This document shows positions 1-8,628 of a stretch of 64,000 nt of DNA, piece by piece. The DNA is taken from the NCBI GenBank assembly GCA_947493995.1, contig CANLTJ010000007.1, positions 62,001-126,000 on the forward strand, in the 5' to 3' direction. Under the pieces are notes generated by a model that did no database searches, was not told the DNA's origin, and saw nothing but the letters and a program-made list of their open reading frames with translations. The position numbers and the translations under genes are program-made. The DNA is from an uncultured Arachnia sp. (lineage in GTDB: Bacteria; Actinomycetota; Actinomycetes; Propionibacteriales; Propionibacteriaceae). Numbering within the stretch: position 1 is the stretch's first letter; each line of letters starts with the position of its first letter.

Positions 1-50
1 AACCGGGGGCCGCTGGTCTGGGACTTTTAGGAGCGGACGCCGCTCTGGGC

Positions 51-56
51 TATCGT
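51..56 (+). promoter_or_regulatory. Putative -10 box of leaderless menF
   Basis: TATCGT matches the actinobacterial TAnnnT -10 consensus and sits 7 bases before the GTG start, so transcription would begin at or next to the start codon. No convincing -35 is visible. Confidence 0.4.
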
Positions 57-63
57 CGCTCGG

Positions 64-1323
64 GTGAGTCTGGACTTCGGAACCAAGCGCATGCGAGCCA
101 CGACCGTGGCCATTCCCGATCCGGGGTTGTTGCAACGGTTTCTCACCTACTCCGGGCCCAACGCAGCCTTCATCCGCAGGGGTGAGGGCTTCGTGGCGCT
201 CGGAGAAGCGGCGCGGTTCGAGACGGATTCGCCCGACGCGGCCGATGTCTGGTGGTCCGAGGTCGCCGACCACATCGACCACGACTCAGAACTGCCGGGC
301 GCCTATGGCACCAGCCCATTGGCCGTCGGCTCGTTCACCTTTGACCCGGATCATTCGGAGGAGCGATCGGTACTGATCGTCCCTGAGGTGGTCGTCGGCA
401 AACGTGATGGCCAGTCGTGGATGACCACCATCGGCGACGGTTCCCAGTCCTTGGACATTCCGCCGCCCGGAGAGCCGCTGGAGGCCCCGTCCGGTCTGCA
501 GTTGCGGCAGGGCTCCCTGTCCGAGAACGTCTGGATGGACATCGTCGGTGAGGTCATCCGCCTGATACGCCGCGGCGAGGTGGACAAGGTGGTTCTCGCG
601 CGTGACCTTCTGGCCCATGCCGAGAACCCCATCGACGTCAGATGGCTCGTCAATCGGCTACTGCATCGTTACCCCACGACATGGACGTACCTGGTGGACG
701 GCATGGTGGGTGCCACGCCTGAGCTGTTGATCCGTCGGCAGGGAGGTCTGGCAACGTCACGAGTCCTGGCGGGAACCGTGTCGTTGGACCCGAGCAACAC
801 CAACGCGCTGGTGAAGGCGGCAGAACTTGCGACGTCGTCGAAGGATGTGGCGGAACACGAGTTCGCCGTCGAGTCCGTGGCACGGGCGTTGGCGCCCTAC
901 TGCTCGGCCATGAACGTTCCCGAGACGCCGTCGGTTCTCCCACTCCCGAACGTCTTGCACCTTGCCACCGACATCACAGGCGTGACCGACCCCGACACGA
1001 GTTCGCTGGCACTCGCCGCTGCCCTGCATCCGAGCGCGGCGGTGTGCGGAACTCCCACATTCGCCGCTCGCGACATCATCAGCGAGCTGGAATCAATGGA
1101 TCGCGGACGATACGCCGGTCCTGTCGGTTGGGTTGATTCCTCCGGCGACGGCGAGTGGACCATCGCCCTGCGCGGTGGCCAGATCAAACAGGACTCGCCC
1201 GACACCATCCAGCTTTTCGCGGGCAGTGGGCTGGTCATCGATTCGGACCCGCCCGCTGAGCTCGCCGAGACCAAAGCCAAGTTCCTGCCGATGTTGCAGG
1301 CGCTGGGGCTCGCCGACACCTGA
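64..1323 (+). CDS. menF: Isochorismate synthase MenF
   Basis: Converts chorismate to isochorismate, the first committed step of menaquinone synthesis, in the cytosol. The 419-residue protein has a variable N-terminal half and a C-terminal chorismate-binding domain (about 150-410). Visible family motifs are KVVLARDL, the HEF segment near 265, LHPSAAVCGTP near 325, RGRYAGPVGW near 348 and LFAGSGLV near 385. The GTG start has no clear ribosome site, but TATCGT at 51-56 lies 7 bases upstream, so a leaderless transcript is likely; ATG at 91 is an alternative. menG lies 2.7 kb downstream and menEACD at 17-22 kb, which supports MenF over a siderophore EntC. Salicylate or anthranilate synthase relatives are less likely in this context. 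Confidence 0.9.
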   Translation: MSLDFGTKRMRATTVAIPDPGLLQRFLTYSGPNAAFIRRGEGFVALGEAARFETDSPDAADVWWSEVADHIDHDSELPGAYGTSPLAVGSFTFDPDHSEERSVLIVPEVVVGKRDGQSWMTTIGDGSQSLDIPPPGEPLEAPSGLQLRQGSLSENVWMDIVGEVIRLIRRGEVDKVVLARDLLAHAENPIDVRWLVNRLLHRYPTTWTYLVDGMVGATPELLIRRQGGLATSRVLAGTVSLDPSNTNALVKAAELATSSKDVAEHEFAVESVARALAPYCSAMNVPETPSVLPLPNVLHLATDITGVTDPDTSSLALAAALHPSAAVCGTPTFAARDIISELESMDRGRYAGPVGWVDSSGDGEWTIALRGGQIKQDSPDTIQLFAGSGLVIDSDPPAELAETKAKFLPMLQALGLADT

Positions 1324-1345
1324 CACAGTGCCCCCGTCGCCCGCC

Positions 1346-1402
1346 TTGTGCCCCGTCGCCCGCGTTGTGTCCCGACGCCCGCGTTGTGTCCCGACGCCCG
1401 CC
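1346..1402. repeat. Three tandem 19-bp repeats
   Basis: Three consecutive 19-bp units (1346-1364, 1365-1383, 1384-1402) share the core TTGTGTCCCGACGCCCGC with one or two substitutions, and a decayed partial unit precedes them. Related GACGCCCGC words recur in inverted orientation at about 1435-1500, so the transcript could fold. The array fills the space between the convergent menF and ABC transporter genes. Confidence 0.7.
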
Positions 1403-1537
1403 TTGGAACCCAGAAACCCGTCCTGATCGTCGACGCCCGCACTATAACTCCGGCGTCGAACGATAGGGCGGGCGTCGAAGAATAGCGCGGGCGTCCCGAG
1501 GTCAGCGAGCGGTGCTGGGTCTGGGCACAATAGCGGC

Positions 1538-3169
1538 TCAGCGGCGGCGCTGGACCTTGATCTTCTCGCCGCCTGGGGGGCCGCCGCCCTTCCTCTTGGC
1601 CTTCTCCGCCTCCAGGATCCGGGCCTGCTCCTGCTGCTGCTCCATCAGCGCCTCCCGGTCCAGTCCGCTGCGCAGGAAGCCGAAGGCGATGGCTGCGATG
1701 ATGAGCGAAATCCAGGCGGGCCATCCGAACACGATGGGCAGCGTGACGAGCGCCACCATGTCGATGCCCCTCAGGACCGAGAACATCAGCCCGGGCGGCA
1801 GTGCGGCGACGCCCGCGGACACGATGGGTCCACCATAGTCAGCGGGCTTCGCCGACACCCATCGGATGGTGGCAAGGAAACCCGCCAGTGCGGTGATGAG
1901 GGCAGCCGTGATCCCGGAGATGAGCGCGTTCTCGCTGTCCAGACCGCCGATGAAGGCGGGGGCCGTGGCGATTCCCCAGATGAGCGCCAGGGCGGCAGGC
2001 ACGACCATCGTGGCGGTCTTGATCTTGCCCGGATCGAAGGGGAAGCACCGCTGCAATCCCTTGGTACGGCTGATGACGCGGAGCGAGTTGCAGAATCCAA
2101 TGAGCGCCACCATGAGCACGAGGGCTGAGATGGGCGGGTTCACCTGGGAGATCCCCAGGGCCTGCACGGCGTACGGCACCACCATGGTGCCCAACCACAG
2201 CACCAGGGGGAGCGGGTTGCGCCAGAGGCGCTGCACGTCGCGCATGATGAGCGCCTGGGTCCCGAGCCCCACACCGCGGGTCGCCCGCACGTGTCCCTTC
2301 CGCTTGGCCTTGTCCTCCACCAGGATGTCGCGGACCAGGGCGAAGTCCATGGCGAACGCAGCGCCCTGCATGCCGGCTATCAGCGAGCTGCCGGCGGTCA
2401 AGCGCTGACGTCGAATGTTGCGCAGACGCAGCCCCGCCACCACCGCCGAGACCAGCCCCAGGAGGAGACCGGCACCAGCGATGATCCAGGCAAAGTTGAC
2501 GCTCAGCTGTTCCAGGGGTTCGGCAGGCAGCCAGCCGGCCGCGATGCCGACCAGCGCCAGCAGCGTCGCCATGGCCGCGGCGCCCACCACGCCCTGCAGC
2601 GTGCCGGTGATCCAGCGACGTTCAACCCCCTGTTCGGCAGCGGCGAAGGCGGTGAGTCCGAACGCACCGAGACCCGCCGATGCCGCCCAGATGAGAATGT
2701 TGACCAACCCCGAACCGGTCAGTGCCGCCACCAGCGCACCGAACAGTGCCCCCGCAGCGATTGCCACCCCGAGAGCGGCAATGAGCCGTCCGCTCAGGAG
2801 TCGGCGGCGGTCCAGTGGACCGTCCATCAGCCAGAAACCTTCTGCGGCCGACGCAACGATGGGGCCGAACATGCGGCACACCACCAGGGTGAAGGCGAGG
2901 ATCGACGCCACCGCGGCCCATGGCAGCAGGCCACGGGCCGCCAGGCACTGGTCTGTGTCGCAGCCAGCCACGGATTGCTGTGCCTGAATGATCGCGCTGA
3001 TCAGCATGGCCCCGATGAGGACCACGCCGAAGACCATCACATAGGCGTCCTGGAAGGCTTCCAGGAGGTTGCGGTCGGCTCGTCCGCGCCGCCAGTCGCG
3101 CATGAGCAGCTTGAGCTGACGTTCGTCGGCCTGACCGATCTCTCCGAATCGCTCGTCCATCACACTCAT
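1538..3169 (-). CDS. ABC transporter membrane subunit (DUF6297-like)
   Basis: A 543-residue polytopic membrane protein with about 12 hydrophobic segments and a basic, low-complexity C-terminus (EKAKRKGGG...). A long central cytoplasmic stretch (about 270-310) separates two membrane halves. Its ATG overlaps the stop of the ATPase gene by four bases (ATGA), so the two are translationally coupled and should form one transporter. The layout resembles actinobacterial ABC-2-type exporters of the DUF6297 group; the substrate is unknown. The family name comes from general appearance and context rather than from a diagnostic motif. Confidence 0.65.
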   Translation of the reverse strand: MSVMDERFGEIGQADERQLKLLMRDWRRGRADRNLLEAFQDAYVMVFGVVLIGAMLISAIIQAQQSVAGCDTDQCLAARGLLPWAAVASILAFTLVVCRMFGPIVASAAEGFWLMDGPLDRRRLLSGRLIAALGVAIAAGALFGALVAALTGSGLVNILIWAASAGLGAFGLTAFAAAEQGVERRWITGTLQGVVGAAAMATLLALVGIAAGWLPAEPLEQLSVNFAWIIAGAGLLLGLVSAVVAGLRLRNIRRQRLTAGSSLIAGMQGAAFAMDFALVRDILVEDKAKRKGHVRATRGVGLGTQALIMRDVQRLWRNPLPLVLWLGTMVVPYAVQALGISQVNPPISALVLMVALIGFCNSLRVISRTKGLQRCFPFDPGKIKTATMVVPAALALIWGIATAPAFIGGLDSENALISGITAALITALAGFLATIRWVSAKPADYGGPIVSAGVAALPPGLMFSVLRGIDMVALVTLPIVFGWPAWISLIIAAIAFGFLRSGLDREALMEQQQEQARILEAEKAKRKGGGPPGGEKIKVQRRR

Positions 3170-3828
3170 GCCCGCGGTCCTCCCAGCCGCACCTCGCGAG
3201 CCCCGATGGCCTCCAGCAGCGCTGGTTCATGGCTGGCAAGGACGATCGCGAGTCCGTCCTTCAAATCTGATTTCAACCGCTGTCCCAGCCACTCGACACC
3301 CTCGACGTCGAGACGTTGTTCGGGTTCATCGAGCACGAGGAGCCGCCGCGGCCGCACGAAGGCAGTGGCGAGAGCGAGCCGTCGACGCTGTCCCGACGAC
3401 AGGGTGCTGGGGAGTTGGCTCGCCTGGGGAACCAGCTGCACCTCGTCGAGGACCTCGTCCACCAGCGAGTCGGGGTCGTGGATGCCGTGCGCGCGGGCGA
3501 GGAGATCGAGATGTTCCACGACGGAGAGGTCCGGAAAGAAGTCGAGGTCGTCAATGACCGTGGCCACCGTGCGCCGGATCTCTGCGCTGGTCTCACTCAT
3601 GCGGGTGCCGCACACCGTGATGGACCCTTCATCGGGCCGATCTGCACCCACGAGGCAGCGCAGGACGGTGGACTTCCCGGCACCGTTGCGTCCGGTCAGC
3701 GCCACTGCCTCACCGGCATGCACGCTCAGGTCGAAGCCGTCGATGATCGTCACCGGTCCATATGCCTTCTTCAGTTTTTCGACCTTCAGGACCTGTTCAC
3801 GTTTAGCCACGTGGCCATTGTCCACCAT
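3166..3828 (-). CDS. ABC transporter ATP-binding protein
   Basis: A single nucleotide-binding domain of 220 residues: Walker A GRNGAGKS at 46-53, signature LSSGQ at 143-147 and Walker B LLVLDEP at 163-169, followed by a switch histidine in SHEP near 205. It should drive the membrane protein encoded directly downstream, with which it overlaps by four bases. The start is ATG at 3828; a GTG at 3810 (VAKREQ) is an equally plausible start and would remove six residues. Substrate and direction of transport cannot be read from the sequence; ABC-2-type partners are usually exporters. Confidence 0.85.
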   Translation of the reverse strand: MVDNGHVAKREQVLKVEKLKKAYGPVTIIDGFDLSVHAGEAVALTGRNGAGKSTVLRCLVGADRPDEGSITVCGTRMSETSAEIRRTVATVIDDLDFFPDLSVVEHLDLLARAHGIHDPDSLVDEVLDEVQLVPQASQLPSTLSSGQRRRLALATAFVRPRRLLVLDEPEQRLDVEGVEWLGQRLKSDLKDGLAIVLASHEPALLEAIGAREVRLGGPRA

Positions 3829-4006
3829 GGATCCGTGGTCACCGAAACCACGGTGTCCGACCCGCGGGGGGTGCCCGTCGGACCGGCCCGCGGCATCCGA
3901 TGACGTGGAGTCGGCGCAAAGCTGCCTCCGGGTGGACCGAACGGCTCACGGTTGGGGAGCACCAGCGGATGGGAATGGTCAGAGGTGGATGGATAGGGTG
4001 AGCGAC

Positions 4007-4702
4007 ATGGAGAACACGCGCGCAACCCTGGGCAAACGTCGAGCCGAGGTGGCCGCCATGTTCGACGGCGTCGCCAAGCGCTATGACCTCTTCAACCATC
4101 TTCTGACGTTGGGGTTGGTGCAGGACTGGCGGCACCATACTCTCACGGCCATTGCACCCCGTCCGGGCGAGAGCGTGCTGGACATTGCGGCCGGAACCGG
4201 CACATCATCGGCGCCGTTGCTGCAGGCCGGAGCGTCGGTGTTCCCCGCCGACATCAGCATGGGCATGCTCAGCGTGGGAAAACAGCAGCACCCCGAGCTG
4301 CACTTCGTCGCCGGCGACGCGCTTCGCCTTCCGTACGGGGACGAGGTCTTCGATGCCGTGACCATCTCCTATGGTCTGCGCAATGTGGAGCACACCAGCT
4401 CCGCCCTGCGGGAGATGCTCCGCGTGACGAGACCCGGCGGTCGCGTGGTCATTGCGGAGTTCTCCACCCCCTCCAGTCCAGCCTTTCGGTGGCTGTACGA
4501 GCAGGTGGCCCTGAGGATCGTGCCTCTTGCCGCCAAGGTCTCCAGCAATCCCGCGGCCTATGGCTACCTCGCCGAATCCATCCTCGCGTGGCCTGACCAA
4601 GAGGGTCTCGCGGACATGCTGGCCGGCGCTGGTTGGCGCGACGTCGAGTGGCAGAACCTGGCTGGCGGGATCGTGGCGCTGCATCGCGGGTGGAAACGCT
4701 GA
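4007..4702 (+). CDS. menG: Demethylmenaquinone methyltransferase MenG (UbiE family)
   Basis: SAM-dependent C-methyltransferase that turns demethylmenaquinone into menaquinone, the last step of the pathway. The 231-residue protein has the UbiE signature YDLFNHLLTLG at 26-36, the SAM-binding motif VLDIAAGTGT at 57-66 and the second signature RVTRPGGRVVIAEFS near 138. ATG 4007 was chosen; a GTG at 3998 in the same frame would add three residues. The frame stays open far upstream only because it runs antisense to the ABC genes. Its stop codon shares one base with the ATG of the RecB-like gene that follows. Confidence 0.92.
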   Translation: MENTRATLGKRRAEVAAMFDGVAKRYDLFNHLLTLGLVQDWRHHTLTAIAPRPGESVLDIAAGTGTSSAPLLQAGASVFPADISMGMLSVGKQQHPELHFVAGDALRLPYGDEVFDAVTISYGLRNVEHTSSALREMLRVTRPGGRVVIAEFSTPSSPAFRWLYEQVALRIVPLAAKVSSNPAAYGYLAESILAWPDQEGLADMLAGAGWRDVEWQNLAGGIVALHRGWKR

Positions 4703-6411
4703 TGGCGGAGTTCGTCCTGGACGCCTACGCTGCCCGCAGCTGCCCGGTCAAGACCCACAATGCCTTCAATCCCAGGCTCGAGAAACCCGCCGTTCCGCTG
4801 GATGAGTCGCTGGCGGAGTCGTTCGACGGCGGTAGGGATTTCCGGGACCTGACGCTCAGTGCAATCGTGCGCCGCAACTCCGATGTGGTGGATCTGCGGG
4901 AACGGTTGCTGGAGGGAGCTGGATGGACTGAGCTCGAGACCGCATGCGTCGCCGCCATGGAGGAGGGTGCGCCGATCATCATCGGCGGGGTGCTTCCTCT
5001 CGATCTGCAGTCACACCGCAGCGGGCGACCCGATTTCCTGGTGCGAGGAGCCGACGCGCCCGACGGGCGCCCCGGCTATCTGCCGGTCCGAATCAAGCCC
5101 TACCTGGTGCTGGAGAAGCAGACGGGCGGCACGGATCTGGGGTATTCAACACTGGACAACCCGGGAACGCGGAGCGCGCTGTCAGGTCTGCGGTACCGGA
5201 CGCGTCGCGAGGGTGCGCTGCTGGAACTGGCCCACCACTGGCGTCTCCTGGAGGCATGCGGGCACGCCTCCACCGACATTCTCGCCGGGGTCGTCGGCAC
5301 CGACAGACTGCCGTCGGAGGGAAACGGCAATGTGATTGCGTGGGTGAATCTGGACCACCGCTTCATCCGGACCTTCTCGCGCACGGCCAGCACCGGACGT
5401 CGGTTGCGCTCCGCCCTGGAACGCTACGACCACGAGCACGGCTTCCGCGTGCACGTCGCCGAGCAGGCCCAGGCGCTGGGAACGAATCCGGAGTTGCCGC
5501 CCGTGGTTCGTCCCATCCGCATCCGCGAGTGTGAATGGTGCGCATGGTGGAACACGTGCCGCCAGCAGATGGACGACGACGATCTGTCGCTGAGAATCTC
5601 CAAGGCGCCCCTCGATGTCCGCGAGCTGCAGGCGCTGGTGTCGCTGGGGATCAGAACGGTTCACGAGCTTGCCGTTGCGGACGTCGAGGAGATACTGCCC
5701 GCCTACCTGCCTCTGACATCCCATCGTGACCGCTCCGCATCCCGGCTGCGCCAAGCGGCTCGGCGTGCACGCATGCTGGCTGACGGTGTGACGCTCGAGC
5801 GCCTCTCCGACGAACCCGTCGGCGTGCCTCGCGCGGAGGTGGAGATCGATCTCGACATCGAAACCGCGGAGGGTGACATCACCTACCTGTGGGGTGCTCT
5901 CGTCACCAACCGGCGCACGGGAGAGCAGAACTTCCATCACGAGAGCTCCTTCAATGCGCTGCCGCCCGAGGCGGAAGTTGAGCTGGCGGCCTCCTTCGCG
6001 CGGTGGTTGTTGGCGATGGTGCAGACGTATCCGGAGCTTCGCGTGTACCACTACAGCGACTATGAGACCGTCCACATGAGCCGGCTCGCGGAGCGCAGCC
6101 AACACCCGGACCTGCTGGAGGTGTGCGCGCTGTTCGGCACGCACTTCATCGACCTGTTCCGCTATGTCCGGGATTCGATGGTGGCCGTTGACGGTCTCGG
6201 ACTGAAGGTGGTGGCAACTGAGGGAGCCGGTTTCCGCTGGCGCGACGACGAACCCAACGGGCTGGCATCACAGACGTGGTACCGGACAGCGCTTCAGTCA
6301 CCGGACGTCCAGGATCGCAGTTCCGCCCGGACCCGGATCCTGCAGTACAACGAGGATGACGTGCGCGCGACATTCGCCGTGCGGGAGTGGCTCGATTCGC
6401 TGGACTCCTGA
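4702..6411 (+). CDS. TM0106-type RecB/Cas4-like protein with RNase H-like domain
   Basis: A 569-residue protein with two parts. The N-terminal half resembles RecB/Cas4 nucleases: Cys14 (ARSCPVK) and a later cluster C277-x2-C280-x5-C286 form the four-cysteine arrangement that holds an Fe-S cluster in Cas4 and AddB, and GRPDFLV (Asp111) supplies one nuclease acid. The usual (D/E)xK reads RIK at about 130-132, so nuclease activity may be lost. The C-terminal half (about 375-569) is RNase H/exonuclease-like, with LDIE near 384-387 and NEDDV at 550-554. ATG 4702 overlaps the menG stop by one base, which implies co-translation. The cellular role is not established; nucleic-acid processing is inferred. 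Confidence 0.75.
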   Translation: MAEFVLDAYAARSCPVKTHNAFNPRLEKPAVPLDESLAESFDGGRDFRDLTLSAIVRRNSDVVDLRERLLEGAGWTELETACVAAMEEGAPIIIGGVLPLDLQSHRSGRPDFLVRGADAPDGRPGYLPVRIKPYLVLEKQTGGTDLGYSTLDNPGTRSALSGLRYRTRREGALLELAHHWRLLEACGHASTDILAGVVGTDRLPSEGNGNVIAWVNLDHRFIRTFSRTASTGRRLRSALERYDHEHGFRVHVAEQAQALGTNPELPPVVRPIRIRECEWCAWWNTCRQQMDDDDLSLRISKAPLDVRELQALVSLGIRTVHELAVADVEEILPAYLPLTSHRDRSASRLRQAARRARMLADGVTLERLSDEPVGVPRAEVEIDLDIETAEGDITYLWGALVTNRRTGEQNFHHESSFNALPPEAEVELAASFARWLLAMVQTYPELRVYHYSDYETVHMSRLAERSQHPDLLEVCALFGTHFIDLFRYVRDSMVAVDGLGLKVVATEGAGFRWRDDEPNGLASQTWYRTALQSPDVQDRSSARTRILQYNEDDVRATFAVREWLDSLDS

Positions 6412-6412
6412 G

Positions 6413-6572
6413 GAACCTCTGATCAATCATGTCCTGGCTGCGGCGCACCGGATCGGGCGACCTGGCGTCCCACCATCTGGATATGGACATCCAGTACACG
6501 CACCAGATGCAGTGACACCATCTCATCCCGCCCGGCCAAGTCCTCGCCGAGAACAGCATTGATCAGGGCTTC
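6413..6572. mobile_element. 160-bp MITE-like element (IS remnant)
   Basis: A 15-bp imperfect terminal inverted repeat, GAACCTCTGATCAAT at 6413-6427 and its counterpart at 6558-6572 (13 of 15 paired), is flanked by identical 6-bp CCTGAG copies at 6407-6412 and 6573-6578. It inserted at the stop codon of the RecB-like gene, which lies inside the left duplicate. No transposase is encoded, only a 28-codon frame from ATG 6430. Its first 50 bp recur at 29698-29747. Confidence 0.7.
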
Positions 6573-6649
6573 CCTGAGCAACCACTGATGCCCCGCGCTT
6601 TCCGTGGTCACGGCTCGCGTCGGGCGCTCGCACGCACTACCGTCGGGGG

Positions 6650-8545
6650 GTGAGCGACGACAGCACGACCAACCCGTCCGAGACGACCGAGCGCCCGGCG
6701 ACAACCCCAGTGGATGAGACCGAGCGCCCGGAGACGCCATTCGTGGATGAGACCGAACGCGCCGGGGATGAGCAGACCTTCGCGGATTTCGGTCTCGATG
6801 ACCGGCTTGTCCATGCCGTGAAGGACCTCGGCTACGAGCACCCCTCCCCCATCCAGTCGGCCACCATCCCGGCCCTCCTCGAAGGACGTCACGTGGTGGG
6901 CCTGGCGCAGACGGGTACCGGCAAGACCGCCGCCTTCGCGTTGCCCATCCTGAGCCAGCTGGACCCGAAACAGAAGACGCCCCAAGCGCTGGTGCTCGCT
7001 CCCACCCGTGAACTTGCGCTGCAGGTGTGCGAGGCGTTCGAGAGCTACGCGGCGCAGATGACGGGCGTGCACGTGCTGCCGGTCTACGGCGGCCAGGGCT
7101 ACGGCGTCCAACTCAGCGCACTGCGTCGCGGCGTCAACGTGGTGGTGGGTACCCCCGGCCGGATCATGGACCACCTCGACAGGGGCACGCTGGACCTCTC
7201 CGAGCTGCGTTTCCTCGTGCTCGATGAGGCCGACGAGATGCTCAAGATGGGCTTCGCGGAGGACGTCGAGACGATTCTGAAGGACACCCCGGCGGACAAG
7301 CATGTCGCACTCTTCTCGGCGACGATGCCGAGCCAGATCCGGCGCATCTCGAAGAAGTATCTGGATGACCCCGTCGAGGTGACCGTCAAGGCCTCAAAGC
7401 AGACCACACCCAACATCACCCAGCGCTACCTCATGGTGTCCTACCCCCAGAAGGTGGATGCCCTGACGCGCATCCTCGAGGTGGAGAACTTCGAGGGCAT
7501 GATCGTGTTCGTCCGGACCAAGAACGAGACGGAGATGCTGGCCGAGAAGCTGCGCGCTCGCGGTTTCTCCGCGATGGCCATCAACGGCGACATCGTCCAG
7601 GCGCAGCGGGAACGCACTGTTGATCAGCTCAAGTCCGGGAAGCTCGACATCCTTGTCGCCACCGACGTGGCCGCGCGGGGCTTGGACGTGGAGCGCATCA
7701 GCCATGTCATCAACTACGACATCCCAACGGACACCGAGTCCTACACCCATCGCATCGGCCGCACGGGCCGCGCCGGTCGAAGCGGCGATGCCATCTCCTT
7801 CGTCACGCCTCGGGAGCGGCACCTCCTGCGCGCCATCGAGAAGGCGAACAAGAACACGCTCACCCAGATGTCGCTGCCCAGCGTCGATGACGTGAACGCC
7901 ACACGGCTCAGCCGTTTCGACGACGACATCACCCAGGCGCTGGCGTCGGAGAAGGTGGACTTCTTCCGCGACGTCGTGACCCATTACGTGGGTGAGTACA
8001 ACGTGCCGGAGGTCGACGTCGCCGCAGCTCTGGCCGTTGTGCTGCGGGGCGATCAGCCCCTGCTCCTGGAACCCGAACCGGAGCGGCCGCGCTTCGAGGA
8101 TCGGAAGAACCGCGATGGCGGATCCAAGGAAGGTCGCGGATCCCGCTTCGACGATCGGGACCGCGGACCCCAGGGCGGTCAGAAGTGGAAGCGCGACGAT
8201 CGCCCCGGCCGCGACGCCAGCCCCCGGCGAGGCCGCTCCGATGTGGACTATGCCACCTACCGGATCGCCGTGGGCAAGAGGCAGCGCGTGGAGCCGCGTC
8301 AGATCGTTGGCGCCATCGCCAACGAGGGCGGGCTCGGCCGTCAGGACTTCGGCCACATCGACATCCGCATGGACTACTCGCTGGTGGAACTGCCGTCCAA
8401 CCTCCCGTCGGAGACCTGGGACAGGCTGCGTTCCACCCGCATTTCGGGCCAGCTGATCGAACTGACCAGGGATGGCGGTCCGGGCGGTCGCGAGAAGCCG
8501 CGGAAGGGACCGAAGAAGGACAAGAAGCCGCGTTGGAAGGAGTGA
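6650..8545 (+). CDS. DEAD-box ATP-dependent RNA helicase (DeaD/CsdA type)
   Basis: RNA-unwinding ATPase acting in ribosome assembly or mRNA turnover. The 631-residue protein has a short acidic N-terminus with a repeated VDETERPE segment, Q motif, AQTGTGKT (motif I), PTRELALQ, DEAD (motif II), SAT (motif III) and HRIGRTGRAG (motif VI). After a basic, RD/G-rich linker (about 490-535) comes a DbpA-like RNA-binding domain starting near YATYRIAVGK. The GTG start follows a CTACCGT -10-like element by only a few bases, which suggests leaderless expression. The 160-bp mobile element lies just upstream and could affect its promoter. DeaD/CsdA fits better than RhlE because of the C-terminal domain. Confidence 0.9.
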   Translation: MSDDSTTNPSETTERPATTPVDETERPETPFVDETERAGDEQTFADFGLDDRLVHAVKDLGYEHPSPIQSATIPALLEGRHVVGLAQTGTGKTAAFALPILSQLDPKQKTPQALVLAPTRELALQVCEAFESYAAQMTGVHVLPVYGGQGYGVQLSALRRGVNVVVGTPGRIMDHLDRGTLDLSELRFLVLDEADEMLKMGFAEDVETILKDTPADKHVALFSATMPSQIRRISKKYLDDPVEVTVKASKQTTPNITQRYLMVSYPQKVDALTRILEVENFEGMIVFVRTKNETEMLAEKLRARGFSAMAINGDIVQAQRERTVDQLKSGKLDILVATDVAARGLDVERISHVINYDIPTDTESYTHRIGRTGRAGRSGDAISFVTPRERHLLRAIEKANKNTLTQMSLPSVDDVNATRLSRFDDDITQALASEKVDFFRDVVTHYVGEYNVPEVDVAAALAVVLRGDQPLLLEPEPERPRFEDRKNRDGGSKEGRGSRFDDRDRGPQGGQKWKRDDRPGRDASPRRGRSDVDYATYRIAVGKRQRVEPRQIVGAIANEGGLGRQDFGHIDIRMDYSLVELPSNLPSETWDRLRSTRISGQLIELTRDGGPGGREKPRKGPKKDKKPRWKE

Positions 8546-8628
8546 GCCGTGTCACGAACGTCCTCATCCCTGACCTCGCGGTTGCCGTGAGCGACGCTTC
8601 TTCTCCCCCGCGACGAAGCGAATAGGCA

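Noticed and set aside
2291..4006. Long upstream extension of menG
   Set aside because: Runs antisense through the ABC genes; MenG homology starts only at 4007.
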